NCBI GenBank assembly: GCA_963834515.1
Contig: CAWICB010000002.1
Span: 248,001 to 312,000, forward strand
Reading direction: 5' to 3'
Origin: RYN-230 sp963834515
GTDB taxonomy: Bacteria > Actinomycetota > Actinomycetes > Streptosporangiales > Streptosporangiaceae
Length of the DNA stretch: 64,000 nucleotides
The notes beneath the pieces are model-generated. The model saw only the letters and a list, made by a program, of their open reading frames with translations, had not been told where the DNA came from and did no database searches. Positions 1-8,863 of the stretch are shown here, piece after piece; positions within the stretch are counted from its first letter, which is position 1; each line of letters begins with the position of its first letter. Position numbers and translations under genes: made by a program.

Positions 1-699
1 GCGCTGGCCCTGCGCCGCACCATGGAAGGACTGTCGGCCGAGGCCTTCCCGCAGGAACTGGCCGACCTGATGGGGCTGTTCCGCGGCCAGGTGTTCACTG
101 GGGGCGGCCTGTTCGGCGGGGAGGAAGGCGCCCGGCCGCCCATCACCGCGACCCCGGGCCAGGGCGACATGCCCGCGATCTGGCTGCTCGGCTCCAGCGG
201 GTACAGCGCCCAGCTGGCCGGCCTGCTCGGGCTGCCGTTCTCGTTCGCGCATCACTTCAGCGCGGCCAACACGGTGCCCGCGCTGGCGCTGTACCGGCAG
301 CACTTCCGGCCCTCGGAGTGGCTGCCGCACCCCTACGCGATGGTCGCGGTGAGCGCGATCTGCGCCGACACCGACGAGCGCGCGCAGTGGCTGTCCGGGC
401 CGGCCGCGCTGTCCTTCCTCCGGTTGCGGGCGGGCATGCCCCAGCCGCTGGCCAGCCCCGAGGAAGCAGCCGCGTACCCCTACTCGGAGCGGGAGCGGGA
501 GTTCACCCAGGACCGGTTCACCGGCCAGGCGGTGGGCTCGCCGGAAACCGTCCGGCAGCAGCTGGCCGGCCTGCTCGAGCGGACCCAGGCCGACGAGCTG
601 ATGCTGACCACGATGGTGTATGACATCGGGGACCGGATGCACTCGTTCGAGCTGATCGCGGACAAGGTGGCGGGCAGCCTGGCCCGGCCCGCGTCCTGA
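1..699 (+). CDS. LLM-class flavin-dependent oxidoreductase, C-terminal part
   Basis: This frame is open from the first base of the window, so the gene begins upstream and 232 residues are visible. The sequence fits the C-terminal two thirds of bacterial-luciferase-like FMN monooxygenases of the MsnO8-type group. It has an Ala-Leu-rich opening that resembles the usual ALRR helix, a WLLGSSGYSAQLAGLLGLPF segment typical of this family, then FAHHFS and a late helix with GSPETVRQQL. Such enzymes use F420 or reduced flavin to oxidise small substrates; the substrate cannot be told here. An ATG at 22 lies inside the conserved region and is not a likely start. No partner gene is visible on this side. 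Confidence 0.85.
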   Translation, partial: ALALRRTMEGLSAEAFPQELADLMGLFRGQVFTGGGLFGGEEGARPPITATPGQGDMPAIWLLGSSGYSAQLAGLLGLPFSFAHHFSAANTVPALALYRQHFRPSEWLPHPYAMVAVSAICADTDERAQWLSGPAALSFLRLRAGMPQPLASPEEAAAYPYSEREREFTQDRFTGQAVGSPETVRQQLAGLLERTQADELMLTTMVYDIGDRMHSFELIADKVAGSLARPAS

Positions 700-798
700 C
701 CGTCCGGCCGGCCGGGGCCGGGTTACCGGCCCGCCTGGCCGGGTTAGCCGCCCGGTCCCGGGGTAGTCATGGCCCCTGATCCCAGGAGGGCGGACGTG

Positions 799-1230
799 AT
801 GGCGGATAACAGCGCTACGCCGCAGGCGGTGCGGCCGCCGGCCAGTTCGGCTGAGTCAACCGGGGAGCTGGTCCGCAACCTGACCGAGCAGGTGTCCCGG
901 CTGATCCACGACGAGCTGAAGCTCGCTGAATATGAGATGACCGGCAAGGCCCGGCGGCTGGCCCGGGGAGCCGGGATGTTCGGCGGCAGTGGCCTGCTGG
1001 CACTGTACGGGGTGGGCTGCCTGCTGGCCGCGGCGATCATCGCGCTGGCCCTGGTCGTGCCGGCCTGGCTGGCCGCCCTGATCATCGGGGCCGTGCTGCT
1101 GGCCGTGGCCGGCCTGTCGGCCCTGGTCGGCAAGAGCCAGCTGGGCCGGGCCGCGCCGCCGGTGCCGGAGCAGGCCGCGGCGAGCGTCCGGGCTGACGTG
1201 ACGGAAATCAAGGAGAGGGCACACCGATGA
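799..1230 (+). CDS. Phage-holin-family (PF07332-like) membrane protein
   Basis: The protein has about 143 residues with two adjacent membrane helices at roughly residues 55-100 (ACLLAAAIIALALVVPAW and LIIGAVLLAVAGLSALV). They are preceded by an amphipathic stretch, LVRNLTEQVSRLIHDELKLA, which is the signature of the actinobacterial holin superfamily III / DUF1469-like proteins. These are chromosomal housekeeping membrane proteins rather than phage lysis genes. The start at 799 (ATG) is preceded by AGGAGG at 784-789; a GTG at 796 is equally possible. The stop overlaps the start of the next gene by four bases (ATGA), so the two are co-translated. The function is unknown. Confidence 0.75.
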   Translation: MADNSATPQAVRPPASSAESTGELVRNLTEQVSRLIHDELKLAEYEMTGKARRLARGAGMFGGSGLLALYGVGCLLAAAIIALALVVPAWLAALIIGAVLLAVAGLSALVGKSQLGRAAPPVPEQAAASVRADVTEIKERAHR

Positions 1231-1739
1231 GCGCAGCAGACAGCAGCCGGGGCGGGTCGTCAGCGCCCGGCCACGCCGGGCCGGACGACCTGCAGGCGCT
1301 GGTGGATGAGATCAACCGGACCCGGGCCGAACTCGGCGACACGGTCGAGGCCCTGGCGGCCAGGGTGGATGTGAAGGCCCGGGCTCAGCAGCGCGCGGCC
1401 GAGGTGTCCGCGCAGGCCAAGGGCAGGCTGCAGGAGCTGGCCGGGCGGGCCGGCGAGCTGGCCAGCGGGGTGACCGGCAAGGCGGGGCAGGCCCGCGAGA
1501 CGGCGCTGTCCAGCAGCAAGACGGTACTCGGCACGAGCCAGCCGGCCGCCAGCCAGCTCACCGGCCGGGCGGCCCAGGCCGGCACGGCGGCCTGGAACGC
1601 GGCCCCGGTCCCGGTCCGGCAGGGTGCGCGGCGGGTCGCCCGCACCGCCGGCCAGCACCGGGTGCCGGTCGCGGTGGCCGCGGGTGCGGGCGCGGTGCTG
1701 GTGGCCGGCTGGCTGGTGCTCCGGCGGCGGCACCGCTAA
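1227..1739 (+). CDS. DUF3618-type membrane-anchored protein
   Basis: The protein has 170 residues. Residues 20-60 (ALVDEINRTRAELGDTVEAL) carry the DUF3618 signature. An Ala/Gln-rich helical region follows (residues 55-130), and a single C-terminal membrane helix, VPVAVAAGAGAVLVAGWLVL, ends in a basic tail RRRHR. This holin-like plus DUF3618 pair is widespread in actinomycetes as a small envelope operon. Its biochemical role is unknown. The start overlaps the upstream stop (ATGA at 1227). Confidence 0.8.
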   Translation: MSAADSSRGGSSAPGHAGPDDLQALVDEINRTRAELGDTVEALAARVDVKARAQQRAAEVSAQAKGRLQELAGRAGELASGVTGKAGQARETALSSSKTVLGTSQPAASQLTGRAAQAGTAAWNAAPVPVRQGARRVARTAGQHRVPVAVAAGAGAVLVAGWLVLRRRHR

Positions 1740-1780
1740 CCCGCGGCTAACGCTGCTGACCCGGGCCAGCGCTGACCCGG

Positions 1781-1822
1781 GGTTCCCGGCCGCGGGCGCG
1801 AGCCCGCCCGCGGCCGGGAACC
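1781..1822. terminator. 18-bp perfect stem-loop between convergent genes
   Basis: The arms at 1781-1798 and 1805-1822 are perfect reverse complements, separated by a six-base loop. The hairpin sits between the DUF3618 gene and the 3' end of the convergent CYTH/CHAD gene, so it can serve both directions. There is no T-run, as is common for actinomycete terminators. Confidence 0.65.
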
Positions 1823-1825
1823 AGC

Positions 1826-3364
1826 TCAGCTGGCCCAGCGGCGGAAATGCGGCCGGGCCCGGTGCCGCCAGGTGCGGTTGGCCTGCTTCTTCAGCCGTTC
1901 GGCCCGCTCGGACTCGCGCTCGTACAGCAGGCCGTAGCTGAACGCGTTCTCCCCGGCCAGATGGGCGCCGATGCCCAGTTCCCGGTCCACGCCGCGGGTC
2001 ACTACGGCGTCCTGATGGTCGCCCAGCACCGTCTGCACGTGCTTCATCTGCCTGGTGAACCGCCGGGCCGGCTGGCCGATGGCCGGGCTGACCGCCTCAC
2101 CGGCATACCGGGCCCGCTTGGCCGCCTTGCGCGCCTCGTGGTAGGCGACGTCCCGGTCCGGGCCGGGGCGGGTGCGCTGGGCCCGCCGGATCCGGTTAGC
2201 AGTGCGCCGGTAGGTGTGCCGGGCCTCGGCCGGCAGCACGCTGCTGGCCGGCTGGGCGGCCGCGGCCGTCACCGGCGGCGCGGAAATAAGGTCGTCCAGG
2301 GCGTCGAGCAGCGCGAAGTACCGCTCCGAGTCCAGCGCCGCCAGCGCGGCTTTCCGCGCGGCCGCCCGCACCGGGGCGAAGTGCCCCTGGACCCGGGCCA
2401 TGACCGGGCCGAGCACCAGCTCCGGCGGCGTCTCCCGGATGTCGCGCTCCAGCCGGGTCGCCAGCACCTCCGCGTCCCGGGCCGCACCCAGCACGATGCC
2501 GAGCCATTTCAGCTCGGCGGTCAGCTGGCTGGTCCGCGACCTCGGGATGACCTGGCCGAATGATTGCAGCGTGCTGCGCAGCCGGCGGGCCGTGACCCGC
2601 ATCTGGTGGACCGAGTCGGGCTCGTCCATCCGGACCATCGGGTCGAGGGCCTTCAGCCGGGCGACCTGCTGGTCCAGGAACGCCAGCACGACCGCGCCCG
2701 CGGAACCATCCGGGGCCTGCCGCTGGCCGTTGCGGGCTGTGCGCCGGTCGGCCTCCGCCAGCTGGTCGGCCAGGGCGCGTTCGAGCTTGGCCGTCCGGGA
2801 TGACGGCCGGAGCCCCTCGCGGCGCAGCCACGCGTCGGCGTCGTCGAGCAGCCCGGGGCGGCCGCCGGTCAGCTCGACCTCCACCTCACCCCACTGGGAG
2901 ATCGTGGTCTCCTGGCCGAGCGTCTGGGCGGAGACGTCGTCCGCCGCGATCTCGGCCAGCGAGTCACCCGCCGCGTCGACCAGCGTCAGCACGTGGCGGC
3001 GGGTGTTGATCCGGGCCACCGGCCGGAGCGCGGCGCCCCGGGTGTAGACCCGGACCAGCCGGGCCAGCTCAGCTGGTACGGTGCGGCCGCCGCGGCCCAG
3101 TGGCCGTCTGATCTCGCGCCGGGTGTCGCCGCCCAGCGGCAGCTTCAGATGCCAGCCAGCATCGCTGCCACCCCGGCGGCGGCGGAGCGTGCTGCCGCTA
3201 CGGATCAGCCGCAGATCGTCGGTGTCGTAATATTCCGCTTCCAGCACTTCTTCGTGGGGTGCTGAGGCGGCCGCCACTTGCGGCAGGCTGTCCAGCCGTG
3301 GCATCGGCCGGCCGGGCTGGGCCTCGTACTTCCGTTCGGTTTCGTTGGCACTGGTAGTACTCAT
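1826..3364 (-). CDS. CYTH and CHAD domain-containing protein
   Basis: The protein has 512 residues. The N-terminal CYTH (triphosphate tunnel) domain, about residues 5-200, opens with ETERKYEA, which contains the ExExK metal/phosphate motif. The C-terminal CHAD domain, about residues 220-505, has the two conserved His/Arg helices HQMRVTARRLRSTLQSFG and YHEARKAAKRARYAGE. CYTH enzymes hydrolyse triphosphates and CHAD domains bind polyphosphate, so a role in inorganic polyphosphate metabolism or polyphosphate-granule binding is likely. The ATG at 3364 is the only start that retains the ExExK motif. The gene is monocistronic on the minus strand. Confidence 0.9.
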   Translation of the reverse strand: MSTTSANETERKYEAQPGRPMPRLDSLPQVAAASAPHEEVLEAEYYDTDDLRLIRSGSTLRRRRGGSDAGWHLKLPLGGDTRREIRRPLGRGGRTVPAELARLVRVYTRGAALRPVARINTRRHVLTLVDAAGDSLAEIAADDVSAQTLGQETTISQWGEVEVELTGGRPGLLDDADAWLRREGLRPSSRTAKLERALADQLAEADRRTARNGQRQAPDGSAGAVVLAFLDQQVARLKALDPMVRMDEPDSVHQMRVTARRLRSTLQSFGQVIPRSRTSQLTAELKWLGIVLGAARDAEVLATRLERDIRETPPELVLGPVMARVQGHFAPVRAAARKAALAALDSERYFALLDALDDLISAPPVTAAAAQPASSVLPAEARHTYRRTANRIRRAQRTRPGPDRDVAYHEARKAAKRARYAGEAVSPAIGQPARRFTRQMKHVQTVLGDHQDAVVTRGVDRELGIGAHLAGENAFSYGLLYERESERAERLKKQANRTWRHRARPHFRRWAS

Positions 3365-3482
3365 GAGCCGCCACTACCCGGGGACCGTGCGGGAACACCA
3401 GCCCGCCCTGATTGGTAGCCGTGTTTGGCGGCTGGCTCCCGGGTACTCGTTGGGCGCTGTCCGTAAATAGGGAGGTTCCACA

Positions 3483-4208
3483 ATGTCAACCGGGGCCATT
3501 ATTGCGATCATCGTGGTGATTCTCGTCGTGGCCGCGCTGCTCATCGGCCTGTCGGCGGTCAACCGCCGGCGTCGGCTGCGTGAACGGTTCGGGCCGGAAT
3601 ACGACCGCACGGTCAGCGAGCGCGGCCGGCGGGAAGCCGAGGCTGAGCTGGCCGAACGGGAACGCCGGGTCCGCCAGCTAGATATCAAGGAGCTGACCCC
3701 CACCGCACGCGCTCAGTACGCGTCCGAATGGACCGCGGTGCAGGAGCAGTTCGTGGACGCCCCGCAGGCCGCGGTGACCGGGGCGCAGACGCTGGTCACG
3801 GCGGTCATGGACGACCGCGGCTACCCCACCGACGCATTCGATCAGATCGTGGCCGACCTGTCGGTCGAGCATGCCGCCACGCTGGACCACTTCCGCGCCG
3901 CGCACGACATCAGCCAGCGCGCCGCCGGGGGGACCGCGTCCACCGAGGACCTGCGTCAGGCGATGATCCACTACCGGGCGCTGTTCACCGAGCTGCTCGG
4001 CCAGCCCGGCAGCTCGGCCGGCCAGGCCCGGGCGGTTGCCGACCAACTCGGCAACGGCCAGCCGCCGGTCACGGACGTGCGGGAGAGTCCCGCCGCCGGC
4101 GAGAACCGGGCCGCCGCTGCCCCGGCCGGTGACGAGGTCGCCGGCGAGCCGATTTCCGGCAGCAGCGTGTCCGGTAACCCGGTCCCCTCGCAACCACAGG
4201 AGAGGTGA
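3483..4208 (+). CDS. N-terminally membrane-anchored protein with a domain shared by the next gene
   Basis: The protein has 241 residues. A hydrophobic helix at residues 4-25 (AIIAIIVVILVVAALLIGL) is followed by basic residues NRRRRLRERFG, so the body is probably cytoplasmic. A charged Glu/Arg helical segment (40-70) follows. Residues 78-175 hold a helical domain containing EWTAVQEQFVDAPQAAV and a late LRQAMIHYRALFTELLG. The tail (180-241) is low complexity. The same domain occurs at the C-terminus of the protein encoded three bases downstream. The start ATG has a GGAGG ribosome-binding site about eight bases upstream. The family resembles uncharacterised actinomycete proteins and I cannot assign a function. 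Confidence 0.75.
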   Translation: MSTGAIIAIIVVILVVAALLIGLSAVNRRRRLRERFGPEYDRTVSERGRREAEAELAERERRVRQLDIKELTPTARAQYASEWTAVQEQFVDAPQAAVTGAQTLVTAVMDDRGYPTDAFDQIVADLSVEHAATLDHFRAAHDISQRAAGGTASTEDLRQAMIHYRALFTELLGQPGSSAGQARAVADQLGNGQPPVTDVRESPAAGENRAAAAPAGDEVAGEPISGSSVSGNPVPSQPQER

Positions 4209-4211
4209 GCG

Positions 4212-5066
4212 ATGACCTCGCGCCGAGAAGACATGGTGGACGCGCACCCCGCTGACCCGGCGGGCCAGAACGTAACCCCGGACCCCAGCCTGGATCAGGC
4301 GGTGCCGCCGACCCGGACCGGGCCGGGACCCGCCCGGGCCGCCGGCAGCACGGTTCCGGACGACGCGGTGGCCGACGACGACCTGATAGTCCTGGACGGT
4401 TCGGTACCTGCGGACGATCGCGCCGGCGCGGATGACCCGGCGGCCGCTGGTAGCCCGGTGCCTGCTGGTAGCCCGGTGCCTGCTGGTAGCCCGGTGCCTG
4501 CTGGTAGCCCGGTGGCGGCTGATCGCCAGGTCGCCCAGGACGAGCAGGTGACCAGGGACGGCCGGCTGGCCGGGGTCCGCGAAACCGGGGCGCGTGAAAC
4601 CGGGGCCGGCGACGTTTGGGCCGGCGACACTGGGGCAGCCGAAACTGCGGCCGCCGAAACTGCGGCCGCCGAAACTGCGGCCGCCGAAGCCGGGGAGGTA
4701 ATCGTCGTGCAGGACGCCGTTGTGGCGGACGAGCCCGGCATCGCGAACGGGCCGGGCACCGTGCCTGCGCCCGGCGCTGCGGCGGGCGGCACGCTGGCCG
4801 ATGACCGCCCCGACACCACCCCGGCGGCCGCGCTGGCCGAACAGCAGTGGCCGGGCATCCAGGCCCTGTTCGTGGACGACCCGCGCGGCGCGGTCGAGCG
4901 GGCCGCCGCGGCGGCCGGTGAGGTGGCCGCGTCGCTGGTGGCCAGGCTGGAGCAGGAACAGGCCGACCTGCGCACGTTCTGGCAGAACGACACGGACACC
5001 GAGGGCCTGCGGACCGCCTTGCAGCGGTACCGGGCGTTCTGTGGCCGGCTGGAAGGGCTGGCCTGA
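4212..5066 (+). CDS. Low-complexity protein with FVD-P C-terminal domain and internal tandem repeats
   Basis: The protein has 284 residues. The first two thirds are Ala/Pro/Asp-rich with perfect DNA-level repeats: PAGSPV four times around residues 75-100, and AAAET-type units around 140-157. The last ~75 residues (EQQWPGIQALFVDDPRGAV ... LRTALQRYRAFCGRLEGLA) align by eye with residues 80-175 of the preceding protein. There is no membrane helix. The start lies three bases after the upstream stop, so the two proteins are very likely co-expressed and may interact. The function is unknown. Confidence 0.7.
   Translation: MTSRREDMVDAHPADPAGQNVTPDPSLDQAVPPTRTGPGPARAAGSTVPDDAVADDDLIVLDGSVPADDRAGADDPAAAGSPVPAGSPVPAGSPVPAGSPVAADRQVAQDEQVTRDGRLAGVRETGARETGAGDVWAGDTGAAETAAAETAAAETAAAEAGEVIVVQDAVVADEPGIANGPGTVPAPGAAAGGTLADDRPDTTPAAALAEQQWPGIQALFVDDPRGAVERAAAAAGEVAASLVARLEQEQADLRTFWQNDTDTEGLRTALQRYRAFCGRLEGLA
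4449..4512 (+). repeat. Four tandem 18-bp units encoding PAGSPV
   Basis: A unit reading GGTAGCCCGGTGCCTGCT is repeated in frame about 3.5-4 times with almost no base changes. This indicates recent slippage or recombination. A second run of 15-bp units encoding AAAET follows at about 4638-4690. Confidence 0.8.
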
Positions 5067-5091
5067 CCAGAGCCACCCGCGAAATAGAGCC

Positions 5092-5135
5092 GAGGCCAGC
5101 AGGCCCAACCCCCCGGGCCTGCTGGCCTCTTCCTT
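5092..5135 (+). terminator. 15-bp stem-loop terminator
   Basis: The arms 5092-5106 and 5115-5129 are perfect complements with an eight-base loop (AACCCCCC), followed by TTCCTT. It ends the two-gene unit 3483-5066. Confidence 0.75.
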
Positions 5136-5213
5136 GCCCGCCCCTGACGGCGCACCGGCCCCGGACTGGGGTAGGTCTAGATTCAGCACAGGACGGCGCA
5201 GGGAGGCGGCAGG

Positions 5214-6416
5214 GTGCGGTCAGCAGCGGGCTCGGTAGCGGAACGGCTCGCGCAATGGGCCGCTGACCTCACGCCCGCCGAAGAGGACCTGCGGCTGGCC
5301 GAGCGGTCGCTGGCCGACACGGTCGCGGTGGCGCTGGCCGCGCGGTCGCACCCGGTCACCCGGCTGGCCGCCCAGCTGCCCGAGGGGCCGCGCTGGGCGG
5401 TGGCCGCGCACGTACTGGACTTCGACGACCTGCACATGCCATCCACCACGCACATCAGCACGGTGTGCGGGCCGGCCGCGCTGGCGCTGGACGGCGGCGC
5501 CCGGGCTTACCTGGCGGGCGCCGGGGTGATGGCCCGGCTCGGCACCGCGCTGGGCTGGCCGCACTACTCGGCCGGGTGGCACGCCACGTGCACCGCCGGT
5601 GCCCCGGCCAGCGCCGCCGCGGCGGGCGTCGCACTGGGCCTGGCCGCCGACCAGATCGCTTCGGCCATGGCCCTCGCGGTGCCGGGGGCCGGTGGCGTGC
5701 AACGGGCGTTCGGTACCGATGGCAAAGCCTTGCAGGTCGGGTTCGCGGTCGACGCCGGGATCCGGGCCGCCCGGCTGGTCATGGCCGGTGCCCGGGCCGA
5801 CCCGGCGGCGCTCGATCAGTGGCTCGGCCTGGTCGGCGGTGATCCCGGCCGGCTCGACCTGGCCGGCCCGGCGGTCCCGGGCGGGCTGGCCATCAAGATC
5901 TACCCCTGCTGCTACGCGCTGCAGCGCCCGATCAGCGCCATGGCCGAACTGGCCTCCGGCGGCCTGGCCGCCGCCGACGTGCGGGGCATCGTGGTCCGCA
6001 CCCCGGCCGCCACCGTGGCCCCGCTCATCCATCACCGGCCGCAGACCGGCCTGCAGGGCAAGTTCAGCCTGGAGTACGGGGTGGCCGCGGCGCTGCTGGA
6101 CCGCTACCCGGGATTCGGCAGCTTCACCGACGCGGCCGTGCAGCGGCCCGAGGCGCGGCGCCTGGCGGAGCGGGTCGAAGCGGAGCTGGCCGGGGGCGGG
6201 ACCGGGCTGCTGGACGGCGACTTCACGGCCGAGGTGCTGGTCGAGGGCGGCTCGGTCAGCGAGGTCAGCCAGCAGTACCCGCCTGGCTCGCCGCAGCGGC
6301 CGCCGTCCCCCGTTCAGCTCCGGGCCAAGCTGGCCGACTGCGTGTCCGGGCTGCCGGTCGATCCCGCCGCGCTGACCTGGGCCAGCGCCGCGGAACTGCT
6401 GCGTGAGTACTGCTGA
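5214..6416 (+). CDS. MmgE/PrpD family protein (2-methylcitrate dehydratase-like)
   Basis: The protein has 400 residues and belongs to the MmgE/PrpD fold (2-methylcitrate dehydratase, cis-aconitate decarboxylase and iminodisuccinate epimerase relatives). Recognisable features are HISTVCGPAALAL, the GWHATCTAGAPASAAAAG segment and the FGTDGKALQVGFAVDAG loop, followed by a C-terminal lobe with HHRPQTGLQGKFSLEYGVA. It is slightly short for the family (about 450). The GTG start is preceded by GGGAGG at 5201-5206. It opens a tight operon with acyl-CoA dehydrogenase, CoA-transferase and aldehyde dehydrogenase genes, suggesting dehydration or isomerisation of a di- or tricarboxylic acid. The substrate is not deducible. 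Confidence 0.85.
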   Translation: MRSAAGSVAERLAQWAADLTPAEEDLRLAERSLADTVAVALAARSHPVTRLAAQLPEGPRWAVAAHVLDFDDLHMPSTTHISTVCGPAALALDGGARAYLAGAGVMARLGTALGWPHYSAGWHATCTAGAPASAAAAGVALGLAADQIASAMALAVPGAGGVQRAFGTDGKALQVGFAVDAGIRAARLVMAGARADPAALDQWLGLVGGDPGRLDLAGPAVPGGLAIKIYPCCYALQRPISAMAELASGGLAAADVRGIVVRTPAATVAPLIHHRPQTGLQGKFSLEYGVAAALLDRYPGFGSFTDAAVQRPEARRLAERVEAELAGGGTGLLDGDFTAEVLVEGGSVSEVSQQYPPGSPQRPPSPVQLRAKLADCVSGLPVDPAALTWASAAELLREYC

Positions 6417-6452
6417 TCCGCGATGGGCGGCCCGGGCCGGGAAGGACATGCC

Positions 6453-7631
6453 ATGGATGAGCTGACCGAGGACGAGCGCGCGATCGTGCGCCTGGTCCGC
6501 GAGTTCGTGGACCGGGACGTCAAACCGGTCGCCCGCGAGCTCGAGCACCGCAACAGCTACCCGGGCCAGCTCATCGGCCAGATGAAGGAGCTGGGCATCT
6601 TCGGCCTGGCCATCCCGGAACCGTGGGGCGCGGGCCGGGTCACCGCGCCGTGTTACGCGCTGGTGACCGAGGAACTGGCCCGCGGCTGGATGAGCCTGGC
6701 CGGCGCGATGGGCGGCCACACCGTGGTAGCCAAGCTGCTCCTGGACTACGGCACGGACGAGCAGAAACAGCGCTACCTGCCGGGCATGGCCACCGGCGAG
6801 ATCCGGGCCACGATGGCGCTGACCGAGCCGGGTGGCGGCTCTGACCTGCAGGCCATGCGCACCACCGCGCGCCGGGTGAAGGGGGATGGGGAGGTGGGTG
6901 GGGCCCAGTATGTGGTCAGCGGGGCCAAGACGTGGATCAGCAACGCGCGGAATTCACAGCTCATCGCGCTGCTGTGCAAGACGGATCCGGCGGCCCGGCC
7001 CGCGCACACCGGGATCAGCATCCTGCTGGCCGAGCCCGGCCCCGGCTTCACCGTGTCCCGGGACCTGCCCAAGCTCGGCTACAAGGGGGTGGAAAGCTGC
7101 GAGCTGGCCTTCGACGGCTTCCGGGTGCCCACCGCCGCGCTGCTCGGCGGGCGCGAGGGCCACGGGTTCGCGCAGATGATGCGCGGCCTGGAGATCGGCC
7201 GGATCCAGGTCGCCGCCCGCGCGGTCGGGGTGGGCCGGGCCGCACTGGAAGACGCGCTGCGCTACGCGCAGCAGCGGGAGAGCTTCGGCAAGCCGATCTG
7301 GCAGCACCAGTCGGTCGGCAACTACCTGGCTGACATGGTCACCAAGCTGACCGCCGCCCGCCAGCTGGTGCTGTACGCCGCCCGCCGGTACGAGTCAGGT
7401 GAGCGCGCGGACATGGAAGCGGGCATGGCCAAGCTGTTCGCTTCTGAGACGGCCATGGAGATCGCGCTGAACGCGGTCCGCGTCCACGGTGGGTATGGCT
7501 ACTCCACGGAGTTCGACGTGGAACGTTACTTCAGGGACGCGCCATTGATGATCGTCGGCGAGGGCACCAACGAGATCCAGCGCAACGTCATCACCAGCCA
7601 GCTCATCAAGCGCAACTCGGTCGCCCCATGA
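6453..7631 (+). CDS. Acyl-CoA dehydrogenase
   Basis: The FAD-dependent acyl-CoA dehydrogenase fold is intact: an N-terminal helical domain, TEPGGGSDLQAMRTTARR for FAD/substrate binding near residue 130, GAKTWISNA, and a C-terminal helical domain ending in VGEGTNEIQRNVITSQLI, which carries the catalytic Glu position. The protein has about 392 residues from the ATG at 6453, chosen because MDELTEDERAIV matches the usual N-terminus and GGGAAGGA lies upstream; the in-frame ATG at 6423 adds ten unlikely residues. It should oxidise an acyl-CoA to the 2-enoyl-CoA in the pathway of this operon. The stop overlaps the next start (ATGA at 7628). Confidence 0.93.
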   Translation: MDELTEDERAIVRLVREFVDRDVKPVARELEHRNSYPGQLIGQMKELGIFGLAIPEPWGAGRVTAPCYALVTEELARGWMSLAGAMGGHTVVAKLLLDYGTDEQKQRYLPGMATGEIRATMALTEPGGGSDLQAMRTTARRVKGDGEVGGAQYVVSGAKTWISNARNSQLIALLCKTDPAARPAHTGISILLAEPGPGFTVSRDLPKLGYKGVESCELAFDGFRVPTAALLGGREGHGFAQMMRGLEIGRIQVAARAVGVGRAALEDALRYAQQRESFGKPIWQHQSVGNYLADMVTKLTAARQLVLYAARRYESGERADMEAGMAKLFASETAMEIALNAVRVHGGYGYSTEFDVERYFRDAPLMIVGEGTNEIQRNVITSQLIKRNSVAP

Positions 7632-8863
7632 GTGCTGCTGACCGGCGCGGGCGGCCGCTGGTGAGCGGGCGGCCGCTGGACGGCATCACCGTGGTCGCGC
7701 TGGAGCAGGCGGTGGCCGCCCCGTTCGCCACCCGCCAGCTGGCTGACCTGGGCGCCCGGGTGATCAAGGTGGAGCGGCCCGGCGGCGGCGACTTCGCCCG
7801 GCACTACGACCAGACCGCCCGCGGCCAGTCCAGCTACTTCGTCTGGCTGAACCGGGGCAAGGAATCCATCGAGCTGGACCTCAAGTCGCCCGATGGCCGC
7901 GCGGTGCTGGCCGCCCTCGTTGACCGGGCCGACGTGCTGGTGCAGAACCTGGTCCCGGGCGCGGCCGAGCGGGCCGGGTTCGGGGCCGCCGAGCTGACCG
8001 CCCGGCATCCCCGGCTCATCTACGGCTCGATCTCCGGGTACGGCCCGGACGGCCCGTACCGGCGCAAGAAGGCCTACGACCTGCTGGTGCAGTGCGAGGC
8101 CGGGCTGCTGTCGGTGACCGGCACCCCGGATGAGCCGGCCAAGGCGGGCATCTCGGTGGCCGACATCGCGGCCGGCATGTACGCCTACACCGGCGTGCTG
8201 ACCGCGCTATACGAGCGGGAGCGGACCGGCCGCGGCGGCAGCTTCCAGGTCGCCATGCTGGACGCGCTGGGCGAGTGGATGAGCCAGCCCTACTACTACA
8301 GCGTCTACGGGGACCGGCCCGCGGCGCGGACCGGCGCCCGGCACGCGTCCATCGACCCCTACGGCCCGTACCCCGCTGCCGGTGGCAGCCAGGTATTCCT
8401 CGGCATCCAGAACGCCCGCGAGTGGGCCCTGCTGTGCGAGCAGGTGCTGGGCCGTCCGGAGCTGATCGACGATGAGCGGTTCGCCACCAACACCGACCGG
8501 GTCGTGCACCGGGACGAGCTGACCGGGATCATCTCGGCCGTGCTGGCCGAACTGCCCGCCGCGGAAGTCGAGGCCCGGCTCGAGGCGGCCGGCATCGCCA
8601 GCGCCCGGATGCGCACCCCGGCCGAGTTCGCCGCCCACCCGCAGCTCGCGGCCCGGGACCGGTGGCGCGACGTGGACACCCCGCACGGCCCGCTGCGCGC
8701 GCTGCTGCCCCCGGTGACCGCGCCCGGCCGGGACGCGGCCATGGGCCCGGTGCCCGCGCTCGGCCAGCACACCGCGGCCATCCGGGCCGAACTCGGCTTC
8801 CCGGCCGCCACCCCCGGCGCGGCCAGCCCGCCCGACCTGCCAGCGAAGGGAGCACGTCCGTGA
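7628..8863 (+). CDS. CaiB/BaiF family CoA-transferase (class III)
   Basis: The protein has 411 residues. It shows the class III CoA-transferase signature: LEQAVAAPFATRQLADLGARVIKVERPGGGD near the N-terminus, NRGKESIELDLKS, and KAYDLLVQCEAGLLSVTG, where the Asp is the residue that forms the acyl-enzyme anhydride in this family. It transfers CoA between carboxylates, supplying the CoA ester for the dehydrogenase encoded just upstream. Overlapping stop/start codons on both sides indicate translational coupling. The substrate pair is unknown. Confidence 0.92.
   Translation: MSAADRRGRPLVSGRPLDGITVVALEQAVAAPFATRQLADLGARVIKVERPGGGDFARHYDQTARGQSSYFVWLNRGKESIELDLKSPDGRAVLAALVDRADVLVQNLVPGAAERAGFGAAELTARHPRLIYGSISGYGPDGPYRRKKAYDLLVQCEAGLLSVTGTPDEPAKAGISVADIAAGMYAYTGVLTALYERERTGRGGSFQVAMLDALGEWMSQPYYYSVYGDRPAARTGARHASIDPYGPYPAAGGSQVFLGIQNAREWALLCEQVLGRPELIDDERFATNTDRVVHRDELTGIISAVLAELPAAEVEARLEAAGIASARMRTPAEFAAHPQLAARDRWRDVDTPHGPLRALLPPVTAPGRDAAMGPVPALGQHTAAIRAELGFPAATPGAASPPDLPAKGARP

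Noticed and set aside
799..1230. Holin-like gene as sign of a prophage
   Set aside because: The neighbours are a chromosomal DUF3618 gene and a polyphosphate-type gene; no phage structural, lysis or integrase gene is present.
3678..5189. Minus-strand frame with SFGGR repeats opposite the two FVD-P genes
   Set aside because: The repeats are the antisense reading of the coding repeats in the 4212 gene, and the frame lacks a start signal or domain.
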